NCBI RefSeq assembly: GCF_900142725.1
Contig: NZ_FRBW01000002.1
Span: forward strand, 558,001-622,000
Length of the DNA stretch: 64,000 nt
Source: Roseibium suaedae
GTDB taxonomy: Bacteria; Pseudomonadota; Alphaproteobacteria; Rhizobiales; Stappiaceae
Reading direction: 5' to 3'
In this document: piece after piece, positions 54,279-63,276 of the stretch
How positions within the stretch are numbered: the stretch's first letter is position 1
Layout of the letters: the number at the start of each line of letters is the position of its first letter
Program-made: the position numbers and the translations under genes
The notes under the pieces: model-generated
The model's database searches: none
The model's input: only the letters and a program-made list of their open reading frames with translations
What the model was told of the DNA's origin: nothing

Positions 54279-55547
54279 ATGGTTGGGAGGCCGGGTCAGG
54301 TGAATACGTCTCGCAAATCTGCGCGCGGTTCAAACTCCGTGCAGCTCCGCCGATATAACGAGCGGATCATCCTGCAAATCCTGCGGCGTGTTCAGCGCGC
54401 TTCCAAGGCGGATCTGGCACGGGCGGCCAAGCTGACGAACGCTGCCATTGGCGCGATCATCCAGTCTCTCATCGAAGATGGCCTGATCGAGGAAGACGGC
54501 AAGCTGCATGGCGGTGGCCGCGGCCAGCCTGCGACCCAGCTCAAGCTGGCGCCACGCGGCGCCTTCGGGTTCGGCGTCCGGGTCGACCGGACCAACCTCG
54601 AAACCGTGCTCGTGGATTTTGAAGGTAAAGTCATCGGCCGCCGAGCCCATGACATGCTGCTCCCGGCCCCGTTGAAGGCTCTCGAGATCATCAAGCGCGA
54701 CCTGGAAAGCCTCGGCGCGCTGCTGACAACCGAAGAGCACGGCCGGCTGACGGGCATAGGTCTTGCCCAGCCCTTCAACCTCGGTGCCTGGCTTCATGAA
54801 CTCGCCCTGCCTGAAGGCAACTTCAAGCTCTGGGACGATTTCGACATGACCGAAGCGCTTGAAACCGAGAGCGGTCTGCCGGTGTTCCGGGAAAACGACG
54901 GCACGGCGGCGACTGTTGCCGAGCTCTTCTATGGCCATGGCCGCAGCCTGGATGACTTCCTGTACCTCTTCATCGGCCCTGCCATTGGCGGCGGGCTGTG
55001 CCTGGGCGGCGACGTCGTGCGTGGTGTGAGCGGAAACGCAGGGGACGTCGCGATGATGCCAGTGCCCCCCAGCACGCTCGAGACGGCACCGCGCCCCAAG
55101 AAGGGCTTCGACATCCTTCTGACCCGCGCTTCGCTCGTGTCCCTGGCCCGCCATCTGGACCCGGAGAACTTTGCCGATCTCAGCCGCCTCGACCTGCAGG
55201 CCGCCATGGAGCGCAAGGACCCGCGTTTTGACGAATGGCTGGAAGACTGCGTCGGCGCACTGACGCCTGCCCTCGGCGCTGCCTTCGCCCTTCTGGATAT
55301 CCCGCAGGTCATCATAGACAGCGATCTGGATGGAGAATTTGCCCGGCGCATGACCGACGCCCTGACCGCATCGGTGATCGAGGCCGCGCCGGAAGCCCGC
55401 AGCGCGCCATCCATCCGCTTCGGCAGTTTCGGACAGGACGCGGGCGCCATCGGCGCCGCCAGCCTGCCCATGTTCTTCAATTTCTCACCCCGGGCAGAGA
55501 TCCTGACCGGCGGCATGAAAAAAAGCTCTGCTGGAGTTGCGGCCTGA
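54279..55547 (+). CDS. ROK-family transcriptional regulator of sugar uptake (FrcR-like)
   Basis: A 422-residue ROK protein. An N-terminal winged helix (residues about 25-85: NERIILQILRRVQRASKADLARAAKLTNAAIGAIIQSL) precedes the ROK sugar-binding domain. The ROK zinc motif CxCGxxGC is absent; the region around PPSTLETAPRPKK has no cysteines. It is followed 98 bp later by frcBCA on the same strand and most likely controls that transporter, as FrcR does in Sinorhizobium. A symmetric AT-rich site upstream is a candidate operator. Confidence 0.85.
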   Translation: MVGRPGQVNTSRKSARGSNSVQLRRYNERIILQILRRVQRASKADLARAAKLTNAAIGAIIQSLIEDGLIEEDGKLHGGGRGQPATQLKLAPRGAFGFGVRVDRTNLETVLVDFEGKVIGRRAHDMLLPAPLKALEIIKRDLESLGALLTTEEHGRLTGIGLAQPFNLGAWLHELALPEGNFKLWDDFDMTEALETESGLPVFRENDGTAATVAELFYGHGRSLDDFLYLFIGPAIGGGLCLGGDVVRGVSGNAGDVAMMPVPPSTLETAPRPKKGFDILLTRASLVSLARHLDPENFADLSRLDLQAAMERKDPRFDEWLEDCVGALTPALGAAFALLDIPQVIIDSDLDGEFARRMTDALTASVIEAAPEARSAPSIRFGSFGQDAGAIGAASLPMFFNFSPRAEILTGGMKKSSAGVAA

Positions 55548-55645
55548 AGAGGAGAGGCCCGCAACACCCGGCTTGAGGGGTACGACAAGGGAGACATCTG
55601 GCCACTCCCGATCGGAAAAAACGGAAAGGCCAGGGAGGAAATCAC

Positions 55646-56662
55646 ATGATCCGCAAGCTTCTGACGACCGCTTCCATTCTGGCCGCCATGGCCGCAGTAC
55701 CGGCTGCTGCTGCAGACGTTTCCGCCTGCCTCATCACCAAGACGGACACCAACCCGTTCTTCGTCAAGATGCGTGAAGGCGCGCAGGCCAAGGCCAAGGA
55801 GCTGGGCATCGAGCTGAACGCCTATGCCGGCAAGGTCGACGGCGACAACGACACCCAGGTCGCAGCCATCGAAACCTGCATCGCCAATGGCGCAAAGGGC
55901 ATTCTTCTGACTGCCTCCGACACGTCGTCCATCGTGCCGTCAGTACAGAAGGCCCGCGATGCTGGTCTCCTGGTGATTGCGCTCGACACGCCGCTCAACC
56001 CGATTGATGCCGCCGACATGACCTTCGCCACGGACAACTTCCTGGCCGGTGAACTGATTGGTCAGTGGGCCAAGGGCGCTCTCGGCGACAAGGCTGCCGA
56101 TGCCAAGATCGCAATGCTTGATCTGGACGTCTCCCAGCCGACCGTCGGCGTGTTGCGCGACCAGGGCTTCCTGAAGGGCTTCGGCATTGACCTTGGCGAC
56201 CCGAACAAGTGGGGCGACGAAACCGATCCGCGCGTGGTGGGCCATGATGTGACCCAGGGCAACGAGGAAGGCGGCCGCAAGGCCATGGAAAACCTCCTGG
56301 CCAAGGACCCGTCCATCAACGTCGTCTACACGATCAACGAACCGGCAGCAGCCGGTGCATACGAAGCCCTCAAGTCCATCGGCCGTGAAGGCGATGCGCT
56401 GATCGTGTCCGTCGATGGCGGTTGCCCGGGCGTTGCCAACGTCGAAGCCGGCGTCATCGGCGCCACTTCCCAGCAGTATCCGCTCCTGATGGCATCCAAG
56501 GGCATCGAAGCGATTGCCGCCTGGGCCAAGGACGGCACCAAGCCGCAGGCAACCGACGGCAAGAGCTTCTTCGACACGGGCGTCGCCCTGGTTACCGACA
56601 AGCCGGTTGATGGCGTGAAGTCCATCTCCGTCGCTGACGGCAAGAAGCTCTGCTGGGGCTGA
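55646..56662 (+). CDS. frcB: Fructose/ribose-type ABC transporter substrate-binding protein
   Basis: A 338-residue periplasmic binding protein with a cleaved signal peptide ([23 protein letters not shown]). The type I periplasmic-binding fold is seen in [25 protein letters not shown] and [15 protein letters not shown]. It matches the FrcB group, which binds fructose, mannose or ribose. GGGAGG lies before the ATG. A perfect 12-bp hairpin follows the stop and may stabilise this transcript above those of the membrane genes. Confidence 0.87.
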   Translation: MIRKLLTTASILAAMAAVPAAAADVSACLITKTDTNPFFVKMREGAQAKAKELGIELNAYAGKVDGDNDTQVAAIETCIANGAKGILLTASDTSSIVPSVQKARDAGLLVIALDTPLNPIDAADMTFATDNFLAGELIGQWAKGALGDKAADAKIAMLDLDVSQPTVGVLRDQGFLKGFGIDLGDPNKWGDETDPRVVGHDVTQGNEEGGRKAMENLLAKDPSINVVYTINEPAAAGAYEALKSIGREGDALIVSVDGGCPGVANVEAGVIGATSQQYPLLMASKGIEAIAAWAKDGTKPQATDGKSFFDTGVALVTDKPVDGVKSISVADGKKLCWG

Positions 56663-56673
56663 TGAAAGGCACC

Positions 56674-56702
56674 CTGTCAGGCGGAGCAGTTCCGCCTGAC
56701 AG
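56674..56702 (+). promoter_or_regulatory. Intercistronic hairpin between frcB and frcC
   Basis: A perfect stem CTGTCAGGCGGA / TCCGCCTGACAG with a 5-base loop lies 12 bases after the frcB stop and lacks a long T run. Such hairpins after binding-protein genes commonly allow partial read-through and protect the upstream mRNA, giving excess binding protein. Confidence 0.7.
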
Positions 56703-56772
56703 ATCCTGTTCTCTCTGATCCTTGAAGCGGTGGTGCGCCGCCGCTTCCCTTTCCCGCCTGGAGGACCGTGCC

Positions 56773-57843
56773 GTGAGCAACACCGACAGCTTCGAAGAGG
56801 TCGTGAAAACGCGCCGCGAAGAGAAATTCGCGGAGTTCGACACCACCGAAAAGGGTGTCTTGCAGAAGTTTCATCACGCCCTGCACACCAACACCGCCCT
56901 TGTGCCGCTGATCGTGCTTCTGGCCGCCATTCTGGTGTTCGGCCTCATTCTCGGCGAGAAATTCTTCTCTCCCTTCGCCCTGACTTTGATCCTGCAGCAG
57001 GTTCAGATCGTTGGCGTTCTGGCAGCAGCCCAGAGCCTGATCATCCTGACCGCCGGCATCGACCTCAGCGTCGGCGCTGTAGCCGTGCTGTGCTCGGTGA
57101 TCATGGGGCAATTCACATTCCGCTATGGCGTTCCGCCCTTTTTCGCGGTCCTGCTTGGTCTTGCATTCGGCACGGCGATCGGCGCGGTAAACGGCTGGCT
57201 GGTCTCCAAGGTCAAGCTGCCGCCCTTCATCGTCACCCTCGGCATGTGGCAGATCGTGCTGGCGGCGAACTATCTCTATTCCGCAAACGAGACCATCCGC
57301 TCGCAGGATATCGAAGCCCAGGCGCCCTTCCTTCAGGCCATGGGCACGACCGTGAAACTGGGCGGAGCCAATCTGACCTTCGGGGTGATCCTGATGGTGA
57401 TCCTGGTTCTCGTGCTGGCCTATGCCCTGCGCTCCACCGCCTGGGGCCGCCATGTCTATGCTGTCGGCGATGATCCGGAATCAGCAAAGCTGGCAGGCGT
57501 GAACGTCCATAAGACCTTGATGTCCGTCTACATGCTGGTCGGTTTCATCTGCGGCCTGGCGGCCTGGGTCATGATCGGCCGCTTCGGCTCGGTCTCCCCC
57601 TCGGCCACCACCGGCGTCATTGGCAACATCCAGGCCATCACGGCCGTGGTGATCGGCGGCATCTCGCTTTTCGGCGGACGCGGCTCGATCCTCGGCTCCT
57701 TCTTCGGCGCGCTGATCGTTGGCGTGTTCGAACTCGGCCTGCGCATGGCCGGTGCCGACCCGCAATGGACCTTCCTTCTCATCGGCGTGCTCATCATTGC
57801 CGCCGTCACGGTTGACCAGTGGATCAGAAAGGTAACGGCATGA
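56773..57843 (+). CDS. frcC: Fructose/ribose-type ABC transporter permease
   Basis: A 356-residue membrane protein of the RbsC/FrcC class with about 8-10 helices. LIILTAGIDLSVGAVAVLCSVIMG and GVIGNIQAITAVVIGGISLFGGRGSI are family hallmarks. The start is a GTG at 56773 with GGAGGA 7 bases upstream; no closer ATG fits. Its stop overlaps the ATP-binding gene by four bases. The cytoplasmic N-terminal 40 residues are charged. Confidence 0.9.
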   Translation: MSNTDSFEEVVKTRREEKFAEFDTTEKGVLQKFHHALHTNTALVPLIVLLAAILVFGLILGEKFFSPFALTLILQQVQIVGVLAAAQSLIILTAGIDLSVGAVAVLCSVIMGQFTFRYGVPPFFAVLLGLAFGTAIGAVNGWLVSKVKLPPFIVTLGMWQIVLAANYLYSANETIRSQDIEAQAPFLQAMGTTVKLGGANLTFGVILMVILVLVLAYALRSTAWGRHVYAVGDDPESAKLAGVNVHKTLMSVYMLVGFICGLAAWVMIGRFGSVSPSATTGVIGNIQAITAVVIGGISLFGGRGSILGSFFGALIVGVFELGLRMAGADPQWTFLLIGVLIIAAVTVDQWIRKVTA

Positions 57844-58616
57844 GCGATCCCATTCTCAAGGCCCGCGGCCTCAACAAGCGCTACGGCAAGGTCACCGCGA
57901 TCGACAATTGCGACTTCGACCTGATGCCCGGGGAAATCCTGGCCGTGATCGGCGACAATGGCGCCGGCAAGTCCACTCTGATCAAGGCCCTGTCCGGCGC
58001 GGTTCAGCCGGACAGCGGCAAGATCTGGCTTGACGGTCAGGAGGTTGCTTTCGCCTCGCCCAACGACGCCCGCGCCAACGGCATCGAGACGGTCTATCAG
58101 ACCCTCGCCATGTCCCCTGCCCTGTCGATCACAGACAACATGTTCATGGGCCGGGAGCTGCGCAAGCCGGGGCTGATGGGCAAGCTGTTCCGGACCCTCG
58201 ACAAGAAGGCCATGGAAGACTTCGCCCGTGAAAAGCTGGCGGAGCTGGGGCTCATGACGATCCAGAACATCAACCAGGCGGTTGAGACCCTGTCAGGTGG
58301 TCAGCGCCAGGGTGTCGCCGTGGCAAGAGCGGCAGCCTTCGGATCGCGGGTGATCATCCTCGACGAGCCCACCGCGGCGCTCGGCGTCAAGGAATCGCGC
58401 CGGGTGCTGGAGCTGATTCTCGACGTGCGCTCGCGCGGTATCCCGATCATCCTGATCAGCCACAACATGCCCCATGTGTTTGAAGTGGCGGACCGGATCC
58501 ATATTCACCGGCTCGGCAAGCGGGCAGCGGTCATTCGCCCAAGCGACTTCTCCATGTCGGATGCGGTCGCCATCATGACCGGCGCGATGGAACCGCCCGC
58601 CAGCATGGCTGCCTGA
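57840..58616 (+). CDS. frcA: Fructose/ribose-type ABC transporter ATP-binding protein
   Basis: A 258-residue single-domain ATPase. Walker A GDNGAGKS, signature LSGGQRQGVAVARAA, Walker B VIILDEPTAALG and H-loop LISHNMPHVFEVAD are clear. The short one-domain form matches FrcA rather than the double-domain RbsA. The start overlaps the permease stop (ATGA). Unlike the rhizobial frcBCAK operon, no sugar kinase gene follows; two tandem hairpins and then zwf come next. Confidence 0.9.
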   Translation: MSDPILKARGLNKRYGKVTAIDNCDFDLMPGEILAVIGDNGAGKSTLIKALSGAVQPDSGKIWLDGQEVAFASPNDARANGIETVYQTLAMSPALSITDNMFMGRELRKPGLMGKLFRTLDKKAMEDFAREKLAELGLMTIQNINQAVETLSGGQRQGVAVARAAAFGSRVIILDEPTAALGVKESRRVLELILDVRSRGIPIILISHNMPHVFEVADRIHIHRLGKRAAVIRPSDFSMSDAVAIMTGAMEPPASMAA

Positions 58617-58695
58617 TCAGCCGGTTCGGTGACTGGTCAAGCGACCTGCCGAGTTGACCGGCAGACGCCCAGACCGGCCCATGCACATCCCGTTT

Positions 58696-58780
58696 CCAGC
58701 CTGCCTCTGCCGATCTTGGCAGGCTGGAATTGCCCGCGCCGCACTGCGCTTCCGACCCGCACCGGAAGCGCAGTGCGGCG
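58696..58780 (+). terminator. Tandem stem-loops after frcA
   Basis: The first stem is CCAGCCTGCC / GGCAGGCTGG (58696-58705 and 58718-58727). The second is a perfect 18-bp stem with arms at 58737-58754 and 58763-58780 and an 8-base loop. Neither has a long T run. Together they should block read-through from frcA or protect its mRNA 3' end. Confidence 0.75.
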
Positions 58781-58945
58781 TTCCATCTGGCGAAAGCCGG
58801 CAAATGCTCACATATGCAAGGGGTTGACCTTCTGCAGCAGTTACCGGCCTTATCACCGGATGCCGAATGTGTTACATTTTATTCGGACACCAAAAAAATT
58901 TGGCCTTCAGAGCCAAATTTCTCGAAATCGGCTGCTGACAGAGCA

Positions 58946-58961
58946 TTTAAACCGATTTAAA
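58946..58961. promoter_or_regulatory. LacI-type operator upstream of zwf
   Basis: TTTAAACCGATTTAAA has perfect TTTAAA arms and the AAnCGnTT core that LacI/GalR regulators recognise. It lies 38 bp before the zwf start and matches a second site before eda, implying shared control of the Entner-Doudoroff genes. The regulator gene is not in the window. Confidence 0.6.
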
Positions 58962-58998
58962 AGCTGCATGAAAGATCTACGAAGTGAGGACAGCCCCT

Positions 58999-60471
58999 AT
59001 GGCGGTACGCGTGATTGAAGTCGCTGAGTTCGACCTGGTAGTGTTCGGAGCCTCCGGTGACCTTGCGCACCGCAAGCTGATCCCGGCGCTGTACCACCGC
59101 TGTGCCGATGGTCAGGTTCCGGAAGGCGCGCGGATCATCTGCAGTGCCCGCCGGGACTATTCATCCGACGACTATCGTCAGTGGGCCCGCGAAGCCCTGC
59201 AGGAGCATGTGAGCGATCTCGAGGACGAAAGCCTCGAGCATTTCCTCGCCCGCCTGCACTATGTGAAGATCGACGTTGGCGGCACCGAAGGCTGGAGCGA
59301 GCTGCGCACCCTTCTCGATGAGCGCCCGGACGTGGTCCGTGCCTTCTACCTCGCTGTCGGCCCGGATCTCTTCGGCACCATCTGCCAGGGCATCGGCAAC
59401 GCAGGCCTTGTCAACGAGCAGACACGTGTCGTGATCGAAAAGCCGATCGGCAAGGACGGAGCCTCTGCAAAGAGCTTGAACGACACGGTTGGCGCAGTGT
59501 TCAAGGAAGAGCAGATCTTCCGTATCGACCACTATCTCGGCAAGGAAACCGTGCAGAACCTGATGGCTCTGCGTTTTGCCAATGCCCTGTTCGAGCCGCT
59601 GTGGAACGCCGCCCATATCGACCATGTGCAGATCACCGTTGCGGAATCCCTGGGCGTCGGCGGCCGTGCGGGCTATTATGACACGGCAGGCGCCCTGCGT
59701 GACATGGTGCAGAACCATATCCTGCAGCTGCTCTGCCTTGTTGCCATGGAACCGCCGGAGTCCATGAATGCAGACAGTGTGCGCGATGAGAAGCTGAAGG
59801 TCCTGAAGGCCCTCTCGCCGATCACCGAGGCGAACGCAGACAAGCTGACCGTGCGCGGCCAGTACCGCGCCGGAGCTTCGGCAGGCGGCGCCGTTCCGGG
59901 CTACCTGGAAGAACTCGGCCATGACGGCAGCACGACAGAAACCTTCGTTGCACTGAAGGCGGAAATCGCGAACTGGCGTTGGGCTGGCGTGCCCTTCTAC
60001 CTGCGTACCGGCAAGCGTCTTGCCCAGCGCGTTTCGGAAATCGCCGTCCAGTTCCGCCCGATCCCGCATTCCATCTTCGACGCGGAAGCGGGCCACATTT
60101 CTGCAAACCGCCTGGTCATCCGCCTGCAGCCGGACGAAGGCGTGCAGATGAAGGTCATGATCAAGGATCCGGGTCCCGGCGGCATGCGCCTGCGCGAAGT
60201 GCCGCTCGACATGAGCTTTGCGGAAGCCTTCAAGATCCGGAACCCGGACGCCTACGAGCGGCTGATCATGGACGTGATCCGCGGCAACCAGACCCTGTTC
60301 ATGCGCCGCGACGAAGTGGATGCAGCCTGGGCCTGGATCGATCCGATCCTGGACGCGTGGAAGTCCTCCAAGGACACGCCGCGCAGCTACACCGCAGGCA
60401 CCTGGGGCCCATCGGCCTCCATCGCCCTTGTGGAACGCGACGGACGCACCTGGGCTGAAGATGGCCTCTGA
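58999..60471 (+). CDS. zwf: Glucose-6-phosphate 1-dehydrogenase
   Basis: A 490-residue enzyme. The NADP site GASGDLAHRKL and the active-site motif RIDHYLGKE are intact. The ATG at 58999 (MAVRVIEV) is used; GTG 58984 is an in-frame alternative. It oxidises glucose 6-phosphate to 6-phosphogluconolactone, the first step of the Entner-Doudoroff and oxidative pentose phosphate routes. It is followed by edd without the usual pgl gene. A LacI-type operator precedes it. Confidence 0.95.
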   Translation: MAVRVIEVAEFDLVVFGASGDLAHRKLIPALYHRCADGQVPEGARIICSARRDYSSDDYRQWAREALQEHVSDLEDESLEHFLARLHYVKIDVGGTEGWSELRTLLDERPDVVRAFYLAVGPDLFGTICQGIGNAGLVNEQTRVVIEKPIGKDGASAKSLNDTVGAVFKEEQIFRIDHYLGKETVQNLMALRFANALFEPLWNAAHIDHVQITVAESLGVGGRAGYYDTAGALRDMVQNHILQLLCLVAMEPPESMNADSVRDEKLKVLKALSPITEANADKLTVRGQYRAGASAGGAVPGYLEELGHDGSTTETFVALKAEIANWRWAGVPFYLRTGKRLAQRVSEIAVQFRPIPHSIFDAEAGHISANRLVIRLQPDEGVQMKVMIKDPGPGGMRLREVPLDMSFAEAFKIRNPDAYERLIMDVIRGNQTLFMRRDEVDAAWAWIDPILDAWKSSKDTPRSYTAGTWGPSASIALVERDGRTWAEDGL

Positions 60472-60488
60472 GCCGCAACAAGATTGAA

Positions 60489-60535
60489 GCGCAGGCGCCC
60501 AGCCTGCGCCCCAACCGGTCAAGGGGATGACCGGT
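60489..60535 (+). promoter_or_regulatory. Two small hairpins between zwf and edd
   Basis: GCGCAGGC-N5-GCCTGCGC (60489-60509) and ACCGGT-N10-ACCGGT (60514-60535) sit in the 168-bp zwf-edd gap. They lack T runs and may be RNA processing or stability elements. This gap is where pgl would normally be found. Confidence 0.5.
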
Positions 60536-60639
60536 AAAAGGGAAGGCCGGCCAATGTGCCCGCTTTCCGGCTGTCCGGTACGCCCGCATGGGCGGACGCG
60601 CCTTGCGACAGCCAGAATCGAGGAGAGAAGGACAGTTCC

Positions 60640-62460
60640 ATGACGATCCAGGCCCGTATCGGCGAGGTGACCGAACGCATCGCAAGGCGCAGTCATGACA
60701 GCCGCTCAATCTATCTCGACCGGATCCGTTCTGCGGCAGAAAAAGGCCCGCAGCGCTCCAGACTGGCGTGCGGAAATCTGGCCCACGGCTTTGCCGCCTG
60801 CGCACCGGGAGACAAGGCCGCCCTATCCGGCGACGTTGTGCCGAACCTCGGCATCATCACCGCCTACAACGACATGCTGTCTGCCCACCAGCCCTACGAG
60901 ACCTATCCGGACATCATCCGCAAGGCGGCCCATGACATTGGTGCGGTTGCCCAGGTCGCTGGCGGCGTGCCTGCCATGTGCGATGGGGTGACCCAGGGCC
61001 AGGAAGGCATGGAACTGTCGCTGTTCTCACGCGACATCATTGCCATGTCCGCCGCAGTCGGCCTGTCCCACCAGATGTTCGATGCAGCCGTTTTCCTCGG
61101 CATCTGCGACAAGATCGTCCCCGGCCTGACCATTGCTGCCCTGTCCTTCGGCCATCTGCCTGCGATCTTCATTCCGGCTGGCCCGATGACCACCGGCATT
61201 TCCAATGACGAGAAGGCCAAGACCCGCCAGCTCTATGCCGAAGGCAAGGTTGGCCGGGCCGAGCTGCTTGAATCCGAGTCCAAGTCCTACCATGGCCCGG
61301 GCACCTGCACCTTCTACGGCACGGCGAATTCCAACCAGATGCTGATGGAGATCATGGGCCTGCACATGCCGGGCGCGTCCTTCGTCAATCCGGGCACGCC
61401 CCTGCGCGATGCCCTGACCCGGGAAGCTGCCCAGCGCGCGCTGGCTATTACCGCGCTTGGCAACGAGTACACGCCGGCAGGCGAAATCATCAATGAGAAG
61501 GCCATCGTCAATGGCGTGATCGGTCTTCATGCCACCGGCGGCTCGACCAATCACACCATGCATCTGGTCGCCATGGCCAATGCGGCCGGCATCAAGCTGA
61601 CCTGGGACGATATTTCCGACCTCTCCGACGTGGTGCCGCTGCTTGCGCGCGTCTATCCGAATGGCAAGGCGGACGTGAACCACTTCCAGGCAGCAGGTGG
61701 CCTCGGCTTCCTGATCCGGGAACTGCTCGGCGAAGGCTACCTGCACCGGGACGTGAAGACCGTCTTCGGCAACGGCCTTGATGCCTATACCGTTGAAGCC
61801 AAGCTCAATGACGATGGCACTGTGCGCCGCGATCTGGCCCCGGAAGTTTCCGGCGACGAAGCCGTGCTGGCCCCCTTCTCCAAGGCCTTTTCCGCCAATG
61901 GTGGCCTCAAGGTCCTGTCCGGCAACATCGGCAAGTCGGTCATCAAGATTTCCGCCGTGGCCAAAGAGCGTCACATCATCGAAGCCCCTGCCCGGGTGTT
62001 CCATTCCCAGGAAGACTTCCTGGCAGCCTTCAAGGCCGGTGAATTCACCAGTGATGTTGCAGCCGTCGTCCGCTTTCAGGGCCCCAAGGCCTGCGGCATG
62101 CCGGAACTGCACAAGCTGACCCCGTCCCTCGGCATTCTTCAGGATCGGGGCCACAAGGTTGCGCTGATCACCGATGGCCGCATGTCCGGCGCATCCGGCA
62201 AGGTGCCAGCCGCCATCCATGTCACGCCGGAAGCTGCCAATGGCGGCGCCATTGCCAAGATCCTGGATGGCGACATGATCCGGCTCGACGCGATCACCGG
62301 CGAGTTGACCGTTCTGGTCGATCAGGCGGAATTCAACGCCCGCCCGGTTGCTGTTCAGGACATGTCGGCACATGAGGCTGGCGTCGGACGCGATCTTTTT
62401 GCGGCCTTCCGCGCCAATGTGGGCGCCGCCGATACGGGAGCACATGTGTTTGGCGCTTGA
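60640..62460 (+). CDS. edd: 6-phosphogluconate dehydratase
   Basis: A 606-residue IlvD/Edd-family dehydratase. Cysteines for the Fe-S cluster are in [22 protein letters not shown] and [12 protein letters not shown]; the C-terminal [20 protein letters not shown] is the family signature. The ATG at 60640 has AAGGA 8 bases upstream. It converts 6-phosphogluconate to KDPG, the committing step of the Entner-Doudoroff pathway. Its end forms a small hairpin with the following intergenic sequence. Confidence 0.96.
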   Translation: MTIQARIGEVTERIARRSHDSRSIYLDRIRSAAEKGPQRSRLACGNLAHGFAACAPGDKAALSGDVVPNLGIITAYNDMLSAHQPYETYPDIIRKAAHDIGAVAQVAGGVPAMCDGVTQGQEGMELSLFSRDIIAMSAAVGLSHQMFDAAVFLGICDKIVPGLTIAALSFGHLPAIFIPAGPMTTGISNDEKAKTRQLYAEGKVGRAELLESESKSYHGPGTCTFYGTANSNQMLMEIMGLHMPGASFVNPGTPLRDALTREAAQRALAITALGNEYTPAGEIINEKAIVNGVIGLHATGGSTNHTMHLVAMANAAGIKLTWDDISDLSDVVPLLARVYPNGKADVNHFQAAGGLGFLIRELLGEGYLHRDVKTVFGNGLDAYTVEAKLNDDGTVRRDLAPEVSGDEAVLAPFSKAFSANGGLKVLSGNIGKSVIKISAVAKERHIIEAPARVFHSQEDFLAAFKAGEFTSDVAAVVRFQGPKACGMPELHKLTPSLGILQDRGHKVALITDGRMSGASGKVPAAIHVTPEAANGGAIAKILDGDMIRLDAITGELTVLVDQAEFNARPVAVQDMSAHEAGVGRDLFAAFRANVGAADTGAHVFGA

Positions 62461-62474
62461 AAAACAGCGCCAAA
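62449..62474 (+). promoter_or_regulatory. Hairpin overlapping the edd stop codon
   Basis: TTTGGCGCT / AGCGCCAAA form a perfect 9-bp stem around an 8-base loop that includes the edd stop codon. No T run follows. It may limit read-through into eda, which has its own operator. Confidence 0.5.
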
Positions 62475-62496
62475 TGTCCCATTCGCTTACCCGCGC

Positions 62497-62512
62497 CTTA
62501 AAACGGTTTAAG
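62497..62512. promoter_or_regulatory. LacI-type operator upstream of eda
   Basis: CTTAAAACGGTTTAAG has perfect CTTAAA/TTTAAG arms and the AAnCGnTT core. It lies 40 bp before the eda start and matches the site before zwf. Its position inside the edd-eda gap suggests that eda has its own regulated promoter. Confidence 0.6.
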
Positions 62513-62551
62513 TGCGTATTGGAAGCCTGCCCGAAAGCTGGAGAAGTCTAG

Positions 62552-63190
62552 ATGCCGCAGAACATTGCCCGCGTTGAACAAGTCATGCTGGCCGCACCCG
62601 TGATCCCGGTCCTGATCATCGAGGACGCCAAGAAGGCGGTTCCGATGGCGGAAGCTCTTGTCCGCGGCGGCCTTCCGGCAATCGAGATCACCCTGCGCAC
62701 CGGCTGCGCGCTGGAAGCGATCAAACTGGTTGCAGACAATGTGGAAGGCGCCATTCCAGGCGCGGGCACCGTCCTGAACCTGGCTCAATATGAAGCTGCT
62801 GTCGAAGCCGGATCCAAGTTCATCGTGTCTCCAGGCGCAACTCCGAAGCTCCTGGACGCTGCCGAACAGTTCGACGTGCCGCTCCTGCCGGGCGCGGCGA
62901 CCTCTTCCGAAGTCATGGCGCTTCTGGAGCGCGGCTATGAGCGGCTGAAGTTCTTCCCGGCCGAGCAGGCTGGCGGCGCAGCCTATTTGAAGTCCCTGTC
63001 CTCCCCGCTGGCCGCAGCAAAGTTCTGCCCGACCGGCGGCGTGAGCCTGGAAAAGGCCCCGACCTACCTGGCCCTGCCGAACGTCCTGTGCGTCGGCGGC
63101 TCGTGGATTGCGGATGCCAAGGCGATTGCCAACGAAGATTGGGCAGGCATCGAAGAGCGCGCCCGCGCCGCTGCAGCCCTCAGGGCCTGA
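62552..63190 (+). CDS. eda: KDPG/KHG aldolase
   Basis: A 212-residue class I aldolase. The glutamate in PAIEITLRTGCALEAI and the Schiff-base lysine in RLKFFPAEQAGGAAYLK are at the expected places. GGAGAAG precedes the ATG. It splits 2-keto-3-deoxy-6-phosphogluconate to pyruvate and glyceraldehyde 3-phosphate, completing the Entner-Doudoroff route with edd and zwf upstream. A Rho-independent terminator follows. Confidence 0.95.
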   Translation: MPQNIARVEQVMLAAPVIPVLIIEDAKKAVPMAEALVRGGLPAIEITLRTGCALEAIKLVADNVEGAIPGAGTVLNLAQYEAAVEAGSKFIVSPGATPKLLDAAEQFDVPLLPGAATSSEVMALLERGYERLKFFPAEQAGGAAYLKSLSSPLAAAKFCPTGGVSLEKAPTYLALPNVLCVGGSWIADAKAIANEDWAGIEERARAAAALRA

Positions 63191-63220
63191 CCGGCCTCTG
63201 ACAGCCTCAGACAAACAATC

Positions 63221-63248
63221 ACAGCCCGGCCCCCGCCGGGCTGTTTTG
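63221..63248 (+). terminator. Terminator after eda
   Basis: The stem ACAGCCCGGC / GCCGGGCTGT with a 4-base loop is followed by TTTT. It ends the zwf-edd-eda region. Confidence 0.9.
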
Positions 63249-63276
63249 CTTATCACACACGAGAGAAGAGATCAGA

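Larger units (their letters stand above)
58617..58998. other. Intergenic region between frcA and zwf
   Basis: This 382-bp stretch holds two strong stem-loops (58696-58727 and 58737-58780), then an AT-richer promoter region with the LacI-type operator at 58946-58961, 38 bp before the zwf ATG. No credible reading frame is present. Confidence 0.7.
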
